Shown in pieces: positions 7,978 to 17,930 of a stretch of DNA of 64,000 nt; the first letter of the stretch is position 1; the number at the start of each line of letters is the position of its first letter. This stretch comes from Chryseosolibacter indicum. GTDB taxonomy: Bacteria > Bacteroidota > Bacteroidia > Cytophagales > Cyclobacteriaceae. The translations under genes and the position numbers were made by a program. The notes under the pieces were generated by a model. The model had not been told where the DNA came from. It ran no database searches and saw only the letters and a list, made by a program, of their open reading frames with translations. The stretch lies in assembly GCF_018598585.1 (NCBI RefSeq), contig NZ_JAHESD010000015.1, positions 33,247-97,246 on the forward strand, given 5' to 3'.

Positions 7978-8128
7978 AAAAAGATGTGAATTAAAGCAAT
8001 TTGTAAGGAAGTGTATAAAAGTCATGTGTTTTATAAAAATCACACGATTTCTGATTGAAACTTTGAGATTTTTGTATCTTGAGCCCGGTTTTTAAAAGCT
8101 TCTACATAACTATTTGATAGAGAAGGCA

Positions 8129-8869
8129 ATGAAGATATTAGTTTGCATTACCCACGTACCAGACACAACGTCTAAAATCAATTTCAAAGATAACAATACC
8201 AAGTTCGATCCTACTGGTGTTCAGTTTATTATAGGTCCCTATGATGACTATGCACTCGCACGTGCTATTGAAATCAAAGAAGCTACTCCTGGTACTACGG
8301 TTACAGTGCTAAATGTGGGCCTGGCCGATACAGAGCCAACCATTCGCAAAGCATTGGCTATTGGTGCAGATGATGCCATACGTGTTAATGCCGACCCTGC
8401 TGATTCCTTCTTTGTAGCAACGCAAATAGCAGAACATGCTAAAACGGCAAACTATGATTTAATTCTAATGGGCCGTGAGTCAATAGATTACAACAGTGGT
8501 GTAGTACATAGTATTGTAGGAGAGATGCTCGGCATACCTTCTGTATCACCTGTGATGAAGTTGGATATAGAAGGAACCAAAGCCAAACTTGCTAGGGAAA
8601 TTGAGGGTGGTAAAGAGTCATTGGAAGTAAATCTTCCCTTTGTCGCTGGTTGTCAGGAGCCAATAGCAGAATGGAAAATTCCAAACATGAGAGGAATCAT
8701 GTCTGCCAGAACAAAGCCATTAAAAGTTGTTGAAGCAAAAGCTGTTGATAGTGGATATAAGATACAGAAGTTTGAACTGCCACCTCCAAAAGGAGCCGTT
8801 AAGATGATTCCGGCTGATAACGTGGCCCAACTTGTTACCTTATTAAAAACTGAAGCAAAAGTATTATAA
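8129..8869 (+). CDS. etfB: Electron transfer flavoprotein, beta subunit
   Basis: 246 residues from the ATG at 8129, preceded by a good AGAAGG ribosome-binding site; an in-frame TTG at 8114 is less likely. It starts MKILVCITHVPDTTSKI and has the AMP-binding ETF-beta fold with IGPYDDYALARAIEIKE, LMGRESIDYNSGVV and a C-terminal ARTKPLKVV region. With EtfA it forms the soluble FAD/AMP heterodimer carrying electrons from acyl-CoA dehydrogenases to the membrane quinone pool. etfA follows 23 nt downstream. Confidence 0.95.
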   Translation: MKILVCITHVPDTTSKINFKDNNTKFDPTGVQFIIGPYDDYALARAIEIKEATPGTTVTVLNVGLADTEPTIRKALAIGADDAIRVNADPADSFFVATQIAEHAKTANYDLILMGRESIDYNSGVVHSIVGEMLGIPSVSPVMKLDIEGTKAKLAREIEGGKESLEVNLPFVAGCQEPIAEWKIPNMRGIMSARTKPLKVVEAKAVDSGYKIQKFELPPPKGAVKMIPADNVAQLVTLLKTEAKVL

Positions 8870-8892
8870 TCGTTTATTGAACTTGATCTTTT

Positions 8893-9846
8893 ATGGCAAT
8901 ATTAGTATTTGTTGAAAGCGCCGAAGGGAAAATAAAAGCAACATCCATTGAAGCAGTGGCATACGCTTACCAACTCGGCGATGCAGTAACAGCAATCGCA
9001 CTTGGAGATGTGGAGAAAAGTGAGTTGGAAGGGTTAGGTAAGTATGGTGCAAAAAAAGTATTGCACGCCGCTGACGCGAAGTTAAATCAACCTGTTATTC
9101 AAGCTTATACCAATGTGCTTATAAAGGCTATGGAAGATGAGGCAGCTGATATTTTAGTATTGGCCAATTCTTCTCTCGGTACACCGGTAGCGGCAAAGGT
9201 AGCAGTGAAAACAGGCGCAAGCCTTGCTTCTAACGTTGTGTCCTTGCCAGATAAATCTGCAGGTTTCGCCGTAAAGAAAAGTATCTACACAGGAAAAGCA
9301 TTTGCTTGGGTTGAATTAACAAATCCGAAAAAGGTAATTGCTATCAGAAAGAATGCGGTGGATATTAAGGAAGTGAGCGGTAACGCGGCCGTAACACCTT
9401 ACACTGTACAGTTATCTGATTCAGACTTTGCTGTTAAAACGCTCTCAACCGAAAAGGCTACAGGAGAGATACTTTTGCCTGAAGCAAACATTGTAGTGTC
9501 AGGTGGCAGAGGAATGAAAGGCCCTGAGCATTGGTCTATCCTTGAGGATCTTGCTAAAGCATTAAATGCTGCTACAGGATGCAGTAAACCGGTATCTGAT
9601 ATGGGCTGGCGACCACATCATGAACACGTAGGACAAACAGGAGTAAAAGTAGCTCCTCAATTATATATTGCTGTTGGAATATCAGGTGCAATTCAACATT
9701 TGGCTGGCGTAAATTCATCTAAATGTATCGTTGTAATAAATAAAGATCCTGAGGCACCATTTTTTAAGGCAGCAGATTATGGTATTGTTGGCGATGCATT
9801 TGAAATAATTCCTAAATTGACGGAAGCTATAAAAGCAGTTAAGTAA
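8893..9846 (+). CDS. etfA: Electron transfer flavoprotein, alpha subunit
   Basis: 317 residues. The N-terminal ETF domain (to about 190) precedes the C-terminal FAD-binding domain, marked by VSGGRGMKGPEHW, PVSDMGWRPHHEHVGQTG, and GISGAIQHLAGVNSSKCIVVINKDPEAP, the classic EtfA signature. It pairs with the upstream EtfB. The downstream nuclease-like gene begins 1 nt after the stop, so the three form an operon. Confidence 0.96.
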   Translation: MAILVFVESAEGKIKATSIEAVAYAYQLGDAVTAIALGDVEKSELEGLGKYGAKKVLHAADAKLNQPVIQAYTNVLIKAMEDEAADILVLANSSLGTPVAAKVAVKTGASLASNVVSLPDKSAGFAVKKSIYTGKAFAWVELTNPKKVIAIRKNAVDIKEVSGNAAVTPYTVQLSDSDFAVKTLSTEKATGEILLPEANIVVSGGRGMKGPEHWSILEDLAKALNAATGCSKPVSDMGWRPHHEHVGQTGVKVAPQLYIAVGISGAIQHLAGVNSSKCIVVINKDPEAPFFKAADYGIVGDAFEIIPKLTEAIKAVK

Positions 9847-9847
9847 G

Positions 9848-10447
9848 GTGAAGAAAATAAAGTTAGAAATATTAGGACTTTCATCGAGTCAGTCACAGGC
9901 TGGCTCTTTTGCACTTGTATTGGGTGAGACGGAAGGCAATAGGCGACTTCCAATTATTATCGGAATGTTCGAAGCACAGGCAATTGCTATCGAAATAGAG
10001 AAAATCATTCCTAACAGACCGATGACCCACGATCTGTTTAAATCGTTTGCAAATAATTTTCACTTTACTGTAGAGGAGATAGTTATTTCTGACTTGAAAG
10101 AAGGTGTTTTCTTTGCCAAAATTGTGTGCTCAGACGGACTTAAAAAGACAGAGGTAGATGCACGCCCGTCCGATGCAATAGCAATAGGCCTGAGGTTTGA
10201 TTCACCTATCTATACATACGAAACAATTCTGGCAGAGGCTGGTATTGTATTAACAGACGAAGCAGAAGAAGAGAAAGCTGAACCCAAAGCTGAGGCAAAG
10301 GTTAAGGCGAAAAAAGAGACAGTTCGTAAAGATGACTTCAAAAATTATTCTGTAGAGAAGCTCAATGATCTTCTTAAAGAAGCAATAGACAAAGAAGATT
10401 ATGAACGTGCGGCCAAAATCCGCGACGAATTAAGCAAAAGAAACTAA
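9848..10447 (+). CDS. Bifunctional nuclease family protein (DUF151) with C-terminal UVR motif
   Basis: 199 residues with a GTG start directly after the etfA stop. Residues 1-135 match the bifunctional nuclease domain (LPIIIGMFEAQAIAIEIEKI, RPMTHDLF, DARPSDAIAIGLRF). A charged Lys/Glu/Ala linker then leads to a UVR (UvrB/UvrC-type) motif, EKLNDLLKEAIDKEDYERAA. Plant BFN1-type proteins with this domain have been reported to have DNase/RNase activity; bacterial function is unsettled. The linkage to etfBA is unexplained but tight. Confidence 0.85.
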   Translation: MKKIKLEILGLSSSQSQAGSFALVLGETEGNRRLPIIIGMFEAQAIAIEIEKIIPNRPMTHDLFKSFANNFHFTVEEIVISDLKEGVFFAKIVCSDGLKKTEVDARPSDAIAIGLRFDSPIYTYETILAEAGIVLTDEAEEEKAEPKAEAKVKAKKETVRKDDFKNYSVEKLNDLLKEAIDKEDYERAAKIRDELSKRN

Positions 10448-10504
10448 TCGTTTGTTCTATCTTTTTCTACCGGCAAGAACTATATTCACTCCTGGTACTA
10501 ATTA

Positions 10505-10527
10505 GTTAACATGTTAATTGTTAACAT
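10505..10527. repeat. Direct repeat GTTAACAT x2 upstream of the TrmH-like gene
   Basis: GTTAACAT occurs at 10505-10512 and 10520-10527, 15 bp apart. The first copy is part of a 12-bp palindrome TTAACATGTTAA. It lies 93 nt before the methyltransferase start and could be a tandem operator; no regulator is assigned. Confidence 0.35.
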
Positions 10528-10619
10528 AAGTTACTATCCTATTCTTAGGTTCATTAAATTGGCTAGTTTGTATATTACAAGAATGAGGCGGTTTAATAAT
10601 CCAAGGGTTGGCGATATAG

Positions 10620-11318
10620 ATGAAAGAACCATTCATGACATTCCAGGAAGAACAACTGCTTAATTATTTTTCTCAGTTCATTTCAGATCATAAGAAGAAT
10701 TTTATTGATAAAGTTCTGGCTCAACGCACTAGGTATGTTACCGTTGTTCTTGAAGATATCTATCAATCTCAAAATGCAAGTGCTGTAGTTCGCACCTGCG
10801 AGTGCATGGGTTTACAGGATATTCATATCATTGAAAATCTTGCAAAGTATCAATTAAACGTAAGGGTATTAAAGGGAGCAGATAAATGGATAAATCTTGC
10901 TCGTTACCGCAATAATGGGGTTAACAATACAGACACCTGCTACAAGGCATTAAGGGAGCAGGGCTATCGCATTTTTGTCGCAGACCCCGAAGAAGATGGG
11001 CTTCCAATAGATGAAATAGATGTTAATGAAGGTAAAATTGCTCTACTCTTTGGTAACGAACTAAGAGGAGCCTCACAATACGCAAGGGAAAACTGCGATA
11101 GAAAAGTTAGGATTCCAATGTATGGCTTTACAGAAAGCTTGAACATTTCCGTAAGCGTTGCTATATGCTTAAACACCTTAATGGGAAAGTCAAGAAAATC
11201 TTCAGCTGATATAGAATTAACTGTAGAAGAAGCGAATCAATTAAAATTGCAGTGGTTCAAAAAGATAGTAAGGCGTTCAGATCTCCTCGAACGGGAATTT
11301 CTTCGTACAATTAAGTAA
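10620..11318 (+). CDS. TrmH-like SPOUT RNA 2'-O-methyltransferase
   Basis: 232 residues. The three SpoU/TrmH motifs are present: motif 1 QNASAVVRTCECMG, motif 2 IALLFGNELRGAS, and motif 3 GFTESLNISVSVAICL. The fold forms the SAM-binding trefoil knot. The N-terminal and C-terminal extensions and absence of an L30e-like substrate domain resemble tRNA Gm18 methyltransferase TrmH rather than RlmB. Cytosolic. Gm18 specificity is inferred from family similarity and not certain. Confidence 0.85.
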   Translation: MKEPFMTFQEEQLLNYFSQFISDHKKNFIDKVLAQRTRYVTVVLEDIYQSQNASAVVRTCECMGLQDIHIIENLAKYQLNVRVLKGADKWINLARYRNNGVNNTDTCYKALREQGYRIFVADPEEDGLPIDEIDVNEGKIALLFGNELRGASQYARENCDRKVRIPMYGFTESLNISVSVAICLNTLMGKSRKSSADIELTVEEANQLKLQWFKKIVRRSDLLEREFLRTIK

Positions 11319-11323
11319 ATTTG
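11316..11323 (+). promoter_or_regulatory. Candidate -7 promoter box for the SanA-like gene
   Basis: TAAATTTG matches TAnnTTTG, overlaps the stop codon of the methyltransferase gene, and lies 22 nt before the next ATG. No matching -33 TTG was found. Confidence 0.4.
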
Positions 11324-11345
11324 TTCATTCCTTGTCTAATAGTTT

Positions 11346-11990
11346 ATGCGTTGGTTGAAGAGATTGGTTCTTCTTACGGCTTTAGTACTGGTGGCTGCTG
11401 TTGTTCTCTGCAATGTTTGGATTGTTAAAAGTACAGAAAACAAAGTCTACACCGATATTAATAACATTCCTGTATATAATGTCGGTCTTGTTTTGGGCAC
11501 CAGTCATAAAGTTGTGGGCGGTGCTCCCAATCCATATTTCCATAAACGAATTGAAACAGCTGCAGCACTATACAAGCTTGGAAAGATCCAGCATTTCATA
11601 TTAAGTGGTGATAATAGGACAATATTTTACAACGAGCCGTGGGAAATGCGCAAGGCTTTAATAAAAGAAGGTGTCCCAGACTCAGTAATCACCCTTGACT
11701 ATGCAGGATTAAGAACGTTGGACTCTATCGTAAGAAGTAAAGAAATCTTCGGACAAAACAAAATCACAATTATTACACAGCCATTCCACAGTTACCGCGC
11801 TCTTTTTATTAGCAATTATTACGATATCGATGCAATTGCAATGGTTGCAGATGAACCAGGATTGGAACAATCCTTTAAGGTACTAATACGTGAGTATTTT
11901 GCTAGAGCTAAAGCAGTGTTGGATCTTTACGTTTTTAAAACAGAACCAAGACACTTAGGAAGAAAAGAGCAAATAAATATTACCATGTAA
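11346..11990 (+). CDS. SanA/YdcF-like DUF218 membrane protein
   Basis: 214 residues. One N-terminal transmembrane helix (LVLLTALVLVAAVVLCNVWIV) precedes a DUF218 domain with VGLVLGTSHKVVGG, HKRIETAAALYKLGKI, FILSGDNR and an acidic/His region near ITQPFHSYRALFI. E. coli SanA and ElyC of this family support envelope integrity, and SanA overexpression affects vancomycin exclusion. The bulk should face the periplasm. A -7 box precedes the gene, suggesting its own promoter. Confidence 0.85.
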   Translation: MRWLKRLVLLTALVLVAAVVLCNVWIVKSTENKVYTDINNIPVYNVGLVLGTSHKVVGGAPNPYFHKRIETAAALYKLGKIQHFILSGDNRTIFYNEPWEMRKALIKEGVPDSVITLDYAGLRTLDSIVRSKEIFGQNKITIITQPFHSYRALFISNYYDIDAIAMVADEPGLEQSFKVLIREYFARAKAVLDLYVFKTEPRHLGRKEQINITM

Positions 11991-12024
11991 TAAATTATGA
12001 ACCGGCAATACTTGCAGAATATAT

Positions 12025-12032
12025 TAATTTTG
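12025..12032 (+). promoter_or_regulatory. Candidate -7 promoter box for the DUF5686 gene
   Basis: TAATTTTG matches TAnnTTTG just upstream of the GTG start at 12046. The implied 5' leader would be very short, and no -33 TTG is in place, so the call is weak. Confidence 0.3.
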
Positions 12033-12045
12033 TAAATTAATCGCT

Positions 12046-14562
12046 GTGTTAAACGAGTTATTGAGGTCCTGTTTTAAATGTTTCGCCTTTCTTTGGGTAA
12101 TTGTCCTTTCACATCCTTCATTTTCTCAAACAGTAGTAAAAGGAAAAGTAACAGACGTTAATTCAGGAGACCCTATCCCTTTTGCAAACGTAATTTTTAA
12201 AGGTACCACAACGGGTACCACTACTGATTTCGACGGTAACTTCAGTATTAAAAGCGCCAATCCTGTTGATTCTGTTGTTGTATCTTACTTGGGATATAAA
12301 ACAAAAACAAGAAAAATTCAGCAGGGGTTAGAGCAGGTAGTAAACTTTCAACTGGAAGAAATTACGACCAGCCTTCAGGAAGTAGTTTTTGATGCAGGAG
12401 AGAATCCTGCGTATTCAATCTTACGGAACGTTGTACGCAACAAGAATAAGAACGATAAGCGAAAGCTTACTGCGTATGAGTATGATACATATACCAAGAT
12501 TGAGATTGATGTAGATAATATTACCGAGAAGTTCAAGAAGAGGAAGGTAATGCAAAAGATCACGCAGGTAATGGATAGTGTCGATCGCATTGCAGGAGAA
12601 GATGGCAAACCAATACTTCCGCTTTTCATCTCAGAAAGTGTCTCAAAGTACTACTATCGAAAAGATCCCGAGCTTAAAACAGAAAACATATTAAGATCTA
12701 AAATTAATGGAGTAGGTGTTGAGGATGGTACTTTGGTGACCCAGCTTGTGGGTACATCATTTCAGGAGTATAATTTCTATCAAAACTGGTTAAATGTTAT
12801 AAGTAAAGAATTTGTTTCTCCTATTGCCGATGGTTGGAGACTGTATTATAATTATGATCTTACTGATAGCGTGTATATAGGCGATGACTTCTGTTATCGC
12901 TTGGATTTCTTTCCGCGAAGTCCCCAAGACCTCGCCTTCAGCGGCACAATCTGGATCACCAAAGGTGAGTATGCTTTAAAACAAATTGATGCATCCGTTG
13001 GAAAGCAAGCCAATCTTAATTTCATAGAAAAGATCCGAATACAACAAGAGCTTGTTAAAACTGAAGAAGGATCGTGGCTACCCGTAAAAAACCGCGTTCT
13101 TATAGATATCAGCGAACTTACGAAGTTCTCTGCGGGTATGCTTGCTAAGTTTTATACAAGCAACAAGAATATAAAAGTCAACAAGCCCTATGACGCATCT
13201 TTTTATAGTAGGCCAATAGTAATGGCCGAAGATGCAAGGCAATACGAACAGGAGGAATATTGGGATACACTCCGTCATGAGCCATTATCAGAAACAGAAA
13301 AGAGTGTTTATAAAATGATCGACACTCTTCAGAACATTCCTATTGTAAAAACATATACCGACATTATAAAGATTGTTGTTAATGGTTACTACAACGCGGG
13401 TAAGATTAACATAGGGCCTTATATATCAGCTTTAGCCTATAATGATATTGAAGGAGTAAGGGTTGAAGGTGGCTTTAAAACCAACATGGAATTTAGCAAA
13501 CGATGGGTGGTAGGTGGTAGCTTAGGATATGGTTTTAATGATGGAAGATTAAAATACTCAGCATTCTTACAACACATTCTCTCGAGAGACAGATGGACAA
13601 CAGCCACCATTCGCTTACGCAGCGATTTAGGCCGGGTCGGCATTGATGAAGAGAGCCTTGCTGATAATTATCTTTTTCTTGCAGCCCAGCGATTCGGAAT
13701 CTTCAGGAGAGGCTATTACTTTAACGAATCGAAATTCGATTTTAGACGAGAGATATTTAAAGGGTTCACCCAAAGAATAGCTTTTAAGCATTCTACGTTC
13801 AAGCCAACATTTAACTTCGGATATTATCAGCAGGGAGATAACGAGAACTCACCAATACTTAATACTTACGAAAATGCTGAAGTGATAATTGAATCTCGCT
13901 TCGCCAGAGATGAGATCTTTCTTCAAAATGACAATGAAAGATTAAGTTTAGGAACACTAAAGTGGCCCATCGTAACCATCCGTTACACCCATGGCTTAAA
14001 AGGATTCATGGGGAGCGACTTCGAATATGATAAATTAAGATTGTCATTATTTAAGAAGATACGATTTGGTCCTTTAGGAGTAGGAGCAATGAACCTGGCA
14101 GGTGAATATGTATTCAATACATTGCCTTATCCACTTTTGTCATTACATCTTGGCAACCAGACTCCCATCTATGCTCAGGTCACATACAACCTCATGGATT
14201 ATGGAGAGTTCATTAGCGATCGTTACGCATCTATGCAGTATCAACACCACTTCGAAGGGTTTTTACTTAATAGAATTCCATTAATGAAAAAATTGAAGTG
14301 GCGTTTAGTAGGTACTGCAAACGTAATTTACGGTGGTATGAATTGGAGAAACCGTGACCTGATAGCGGAGACTACAAGTAACGGAGAAGAAACACCTGAG
14401 GCAGGTTTTTTGGCCAGAGGAAAGCCTTACGTAGAATTAGGCTACGGTGTGGAAAATATCTTTAAATTCTTCAGAGTTGACTTTATTCATAGGCTTTCCT
14501 ATCTGGATAAACCAGACACAAGGAAATTTGGCGTATTCTTTAGCTTCCAGTTTAATTTATAA
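12046..14562 (+). CDS. DUF5686/carboxypeptidase-regulatory-like outer-membrane protein
   Basis: 838 residues with a GTG start. The signal peptide ends near SFSQ (residue 27), then comes a CarboxypepD_reg-like beta-sandwich (VVKGKVTDVNSGDPIPFANV ... VVSYLGYKTKTRK, about 28-115). The long DUF5686 region, ending in a C-terminal Phe-rich strand (FFSFQFNL), looks like an outer-membrane beta-barrel. This architecture is typical of Bacteroidota TonB-receptor-like proteins that lack the plug. Function is unknown; no partner gene is adjacent. An alternative in-frame TTG start lies 15 nt downstream. Confidence 0.8.
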   Translation: MLNELLRSCFKCFAFLWVIVLSHPSFSQTVVKGKVTDVNSGDPIPFANVIFKGTTTGTTTDFDGNFSIKSANPVDSVVVSYLGYKTKTRKIQQGLEQVVNFQLEEITTSLQEVVFDAGENPAYSILRNVVRNKNKNDKRKLTAYEYDTYTKIEIDVDNITEKFKKRKVMQKITQVMDSVDRIAGEDGKPILPLFISESVSKYYYRKDPELKTENILRSKINGVGVEDGTLVTQLVGTSFQEYNFYQNWLNVISKEFVSPIADGWRLYYNYDLTDSVYIGDDFCYRLDFFPRSPQDLAFSGTIWITKGEYALKQIDASVGKQANLNFIEKIRIQQELVKTEEGSWLPVKNRVLIDISELTKFSAGMLAKFYTSNKNIKVNKPYDASFYSRPIVMAEDARQYEQEEYWDTLRHEPLSETEKSVYKMIDTLQNIPIVKTYTDIIKIVVNGYYNAGKINIGPYISALAYNDIEGVRVEGGFKTNMEFSKRWVVGGSLGYGFNDGRLKYSAFLQHILSRDRWTTATIRLRSDLGRVGIDEESLADNYLFLAAQRFGIFRRGYYFNESKFDFRREIFKGFTQRIAFKHSTFKPTFNFGYYQQGDNENSPILNTYENAEVIIESRFARDEIFLQNDNERLSLGTLKWPIVTIRYTHGLKGFMGSDFEYDKLRLSLFKKIRFGPLGVGAMNLAGEYVFNTLPYPLLSLHLGNQTPIYAQVTYNLMDYGEFISDRYASMQYQHHFEGFLLNRIPLMKKLKWRLVGTANVIYGGMNWRNRDLIAETTSNGEETPEAGFLARGKPYVELGYGVENIFKFFRVDFIHRLSYLDKPDTRKFGVFFSFQFNL

Positions 14563-14563
14563 A

Positions 14564-14583
14564 TCCTTGTTGTTTAACAAGGA
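14564..14583. terminator. Hairpin after the DUF5686 gene
   Basis: TCCTTGTT-gttt-AACAAGGA forms a perfect 8-bp stem starting 2 nt after the stop codon. No T-tract follows, so it may be a weak terminator or an mRNA 3' stabiliser. Confidence 0.45.
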
Positions 14584-14676
14584 ACCGGCATAAGCGATAT
14601 AATTACAAGAGCCTTTATTGGTTTACGCTTTCTGCTTTCCGCATCTTTAAGCATATTTGTGCCCAAATTTTAAGAA

Positions 14677-16611
14677 ATGAACGTTAAGATTTCTCTTCCT
14701 GATGGAACTGTCAGAGAATACGCTTCTCCGGTAAAAGGTTCTGAAATAGCTAGCAGCATTAGTGAAGGTTTAGCCCGAAATGCTTTAGCAATAGAAGTTA
14801 ATGGTGAGATCTGGGATTTAAGCAGACCTATTACGGAAGACGCTGCTGTGAAGATTCTTACCTGGAATGATAAAGGAGGGAAGTCAACGTTTTGGCACTC
14901 ATCTGCCCACCTTCTTGCGGAAGCACTTGAGGCGCTTTACCCTGGTGTAAAGTTCGGTATCGGCCCGGCAATTGATAACGGTTTTTACTACGATGTTGAT
15001 CTTGGAGAGAATAGATCTTTAGGAGAGCACGACCTGGCTGCCATTGAAGCAAAGATGAAAGAGCTTGCCAAAAAAGAAAGTGCATACATTCGTAAAGATG
15101 TGAGCAAGGCAGATGCTTTAGACTACTTTAGTAAAAAAGGTGACCAGTATAAACTTGAATTGATCAGTGGTCTTGACGATGGTAAGATTACATTTTATCA
15201 GCAAGGTAACTTTACAGACCTCTGTCGCGGTCCTCATATTCCTAGTACCGGATCTATTAAGGCGGTAAAACTACTTAATGTTGCTGGTGCTTACTGGAGG
15301 GGTAACGAGAAGAACAAAATGCTTACTCGGCTTTATGGAATAACATTTCCGAAGCAAAAGGAATTGGAAGAGTACTTACATGTCCTTGAAGAAGCAAAAA
15401 AGCGTGACCATCGCAAGTTAGGAAGAGAGTTGGAGTTGTTTGCTTTCTCTGAAAAAGTAGGTATGGGTTTGCCTTTATGGCTCCCTAAGGGTACAATCTT
15501 AAGAGAAAGATTGGAACAATTTATGCGTAGGGCGCAGGTTAGAGCCGGATACGACCCTGTTGTAACACCACATATTGGAGGAAAGAATTTATACGTTACC
15601 TCAGGTCACTACGAGAAATATGGTAAAGACTCTTTTCAACCGATCCATACACCTGATGAGGGAGAGGAGTTCTTGTTGAAGCCAATGAACTGTCCGCACC
15701 ATTGTGAAATTTATAAGACTAAACCACGATCATACCGTGATTTACCAATCCGCCTGGCAGAATTTGGTACTGTATATAGATATGAGCAGAGCGGAGAGTT
15801 GCACGGGTTAACAAGGGTTAGAGGATTCACTCAGGATGATGCACATATTTTCTGTCGCCCTGATCAGGTAAAGGAAGAGTTTATTAAAGTAATAGATCTT
15901 GTGCTCCACGTTTTTAAGTCGCTTGGCTTCGAGAATTATACAGCGCAAGTATCTCTTCGCGATCCTGCCAATAAAGAAAAATACATTGGTCAGGATCATT
16001 TGTGGGATAAGGCCGAACGTGAGATTCAGGAGGCTGCCGATGAGCGTGGTTTAAAGACAGTAGCCGTTGAAGGGGAAGCTGCTTTTTATGGACCTAAGCT
16101 TGACTTCATGGTTAAGGATGCACTTGGTCGCAGCTGGCAGCTTGGTACTATTCAGGTAGATTATAACCTTCCAGAACGTTTCGAGCTTGAATACGTAGGA
16201 TCAGATAATCAAAAACATCGACCGGTAATGATTCACCGAGCTCCTTTTGGATCCCTGGAGCGTTTTATTGCTGTTTTAATAGAACATTGCGCAGGTAATT
16301 TTCCGCTTTGGTTAGCACCAGATCAAATTGCCGTGCTACCTATCTCAGAAAGGTTTAATGATTACGCCGCTAAAGTGTATGCGCTCCTCAAGGAGCAGGA
16401 CATCAGAGGTGTTTTAGACGACCGCGATGAAAAAATAGGAAGAAAAATACGTGATGCAGAAACCAAAAAGATACCTTACATGCTTATAGTAGGCGAGCGG
16501 GAAGTAGCAGAGAACCAAGTAGCTGTAAGAAAGCATGGTGAAGGAGATAAAGGAAGTGTTTCTCTTGATACGTTTATTTCTGGCTTTAAGGTTGAATGTG
16601 CTGCTCCTTAA
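14677..16611 (+). CDS. thrS: Threonyl-tRNA synthetase
   Basis: 644 residues, full length. Domains in order: TGS (1-61, [17 protein letters not shown]), N2 editing domain with [11 protein letters not shown] and [14 protein letters not shown], class II catalytic core with motif 2 [14 protein letters not shown], zinc-ligand region [10 protein letters not shown], motif 3 [11 protein letters not shown], and C-terminal anticodon-binding domain ([19 protein letters not shown]). It charges tRNA-Thr. It heads the thrS-infC-rpmI-rplT group; no obvious T-box or operator was recognised in the 94-nt leader. Confidence 0.97.
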   Translation: MNVKISLPDGTVREYASPVKGSEIASSISEGLARNALAIEVNGEIWDLSRPITEDAAVKILTWNDKGGKSTFWHSSAHLLAEALEALYPGVKFGIGPAIDNGFYYDVDLGENRSLGEHDLAAIEAKMKELAKKESAYIRKDVSKADALDYFSKKGDQYKLELISGLDDGKITFYQQGNFTDLCRGPHIPSTGSIKAVKLLNVAGAYWRGNEKNKMLTRLYGITFPKQKELEEYLHVLEEAKKRDHRKLGRELELFAFSEKVGMGLPLWLPKGTILRERLEQFMRRAQVRAGYDPVVTPHIGGKNLYVTSGHYEKYGKDSFQPIHTPDEGEEFLLKPMNCPHHCEIYKTKPRSYRDLPIRLAEFGTVYRYEQSGELHGLTRVRGFTQDDAHIFCRPDQVKEEFIKVIDLVLHVFKSLGFENYTAQVSLRDPANKEKYIGQDHLWDKAEREIQEAADERGLKTVAVEGEAAFYGPKLDFMVKDALGRSWQLGTIQVDYNLPERFELEYVGSDNQKHRPVMIHRAPFGSLERFIAVLIEHCAGNFPLWLAPDQIAVLPISERFNDYAAKVYALLKEQDIRGVLDDRDEKIGRKIRDAETKKIPYMLIVGEREVAENQVAVRKHGEGDKGSVSLDTFISGFKVECAAP

Positions 16612-16737
16612 ATAAATCGTTATAAGTATAAATTTTGAAAAATTAAAATAATAACGATATTTGCAGCCTGTTTTTTGTAGGATTTAAATTTTAATAATAT
16701 CGAGCCTAATAATAGTAGACCCAGTTTTAACAGACCA

Positions 16738-17271
16738 ATGCGGAGAGGGCCTCAGCGTGAAGAGCCTTACCGTATAAACGAGAGAATAACAGCTCCGCGA
16801 GTAAGAGTTATAGGAGAAAACATTAAAGTTGATGTTTATCCTATTCAACAAGCAATTAGCTTAGCTAGGGAGCAAGGATTGGATTTGGTTGAAATATCTC
16901 CAAATGCAGATCCTCCTGTTTGTAAGGTTGTTGACTACCAGAAGTTTAAATACGAGCAGAAAAAGAAACAGAAGGAGATTAAAGCGAAAACCGTTAAGGT
17001 AGTTATTAAAGAAATTCGTTTTGGTCCCAATACTGAAGAGCATGATTTTAACTTCAAGGTTAAGCATGCGGAGAACTTCCTTAAAGAAGGTTCCAAAGTA
17101 AAGGCAACAGTAACATTCTTTGGCCGCTCTATTGTTTACAAAGAGAGAGGTGAAATCTTATTGTTAAAGTTTGCTCAGGCTCTTGAGGAATTTGGAAAAG
17201 TTGAGGCTATGCCTAAACTTGAAGGTAAGAGAATGAGCATGTTATTGATGCCTAAAGCAGCGAAAAAGTGA
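16738..17271 (+). CDS. infC: Translation initiation factor IF-3
   Basis: 177 residues from the ATG at 16738. N-domain ([29 protein letters not shown]...[17 protein letters not shown]), basic Lys-rich linker, and C-domain ([26 protein letters not shown] ... [13 protein letters not shown]). IF-3 binds the 30S subunit and polices start-codon choice. The frame stays open upstream for 19 codons to a TAG at 16678, with an ATC at 16699; infC genes often use non-AUG starts for autoregulation, so the true start could be upstream. It sits in the canonical infC-rpmI-rplT order. Confidence 0.95.
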   Translation: MRRGPQREEPYRINERITAPRVRVIGENIKVDVYPIQQAISLAREQGLDLVEISPNADPPVCKVVDYQKFKYEQKKKQKEIKAKTVKVVIKEIRFGPNTEEHDFNFKVKHAENFLKEGSKVKATVTFFGRSIVYKERGEILLLKFAQALEEFGKVEAMPKLEGKRMSMLLMPKAAKK

Positions 17272-17289
17272 TTTGCTAATTATAAAACA

Positions 17290-17484
17290 ATGCCTAAGTT
17301 AAAAACAAAGTCAGGTGCTAAGAAGAGATTCAAAGTAACCGGCACAGGAAAGATCAAGCATAAGAGAGCTTTTAAAAATCATATCCTGACTAAAAAAGAA
17401 ACAAAGCAAAAGAGAAGACTCGGAAACAAAGCTTTGGTTCATAAGTCAGATATGAACAATGTAAAAGCAATGCTAGTTCTTTAA
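17290..17484 (+). CDS. rpmI: 50S ribosomal protein L35
   Basis: 64 residues, [20 protein letters not shown] followed by [17 protein letters not shown], the standard L35 sequence. Very basic and full length. 18 nt after infC and 75 nt before rplT. Confidence 0.97.
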   Translation: MPKLKTKSGAKKRFKVTGTGKIKHKRAFKNHILTKKETKQKRRLGNKALVHKSDMNNVKAMLVL

Positions 17485-17559
17485 TTGGTTCAATGTTCAA
17501 CCCGATTTTTGGCCAAAAGACCATAAACAATGGCGCCAACGATCAAAAACTAATGTAAA

Positions 17560-17904
17560 ATGCCTAGATCAGTCAACAATGTAGCCTCCAGGGCTAAAAG
17601 AAAGAGAATCTTAAAATTAGCCAAAGGTTTCTTTGGACGTAAGAAAAACGTTTGGACGGTAGCGAAGAATGCAGTTGAAAAAGGACTTGTATATGCTTAC
17701 CGCGATAGAAAACAAAAGAAAAGAGAATTCAGAGCTGTATGGATTCAAAGAATCAATGCAGGTGCTCGCCAGCATGGCTTATCTTATTCTGAGCTAATGG
17801 GTAAATTAAAGAAGTCAGGTATTGATTTAAATCGTAAGGTCCTTGCTGATTTAGCAATGAATCATCCTGAAGCTTTCACAGCTGTAATAAACAAAGTGAA
17901 ATAA
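17560..17904 (+). CDS. rplT: 50S ribosomal protein L20
   Basis: 114 residues, [20 protein letters not shown] with the conserved [31 protein letters not shown] and [16 protein letters not shown] blocks. In many bacteria L20 represses its own operon by binding the leader; the 75-nt rpmI-rplT gap could hold such a site but no confident structure was found. A strong terminator follows. Confidence 0.97.
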   Translation: MPRSVNNVASRAKRKRILKLAKGFFGRKKNVWTVAKNAVEKGLVYAYRDRKQKKREFRAVWIQRINAGARQHGLSYSELMGKLKKSGIDLNRKVLADLAMNHPEAFTAVINKVK

Positions 17905-17930
17905 ATCATATTGCACTTAAATGGTACAAG

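Noticed and set aside
8071..8088. TATCTTGA as promoter upstream of etfB
   Set aside because: Two mismatches to TAnnTTTG; not distinguishable from background.
14652..14659. CATATTTG as the thrS -7 box
   Set aside because: One mismatch at a key first position and no -33 TTG at suitable distance.
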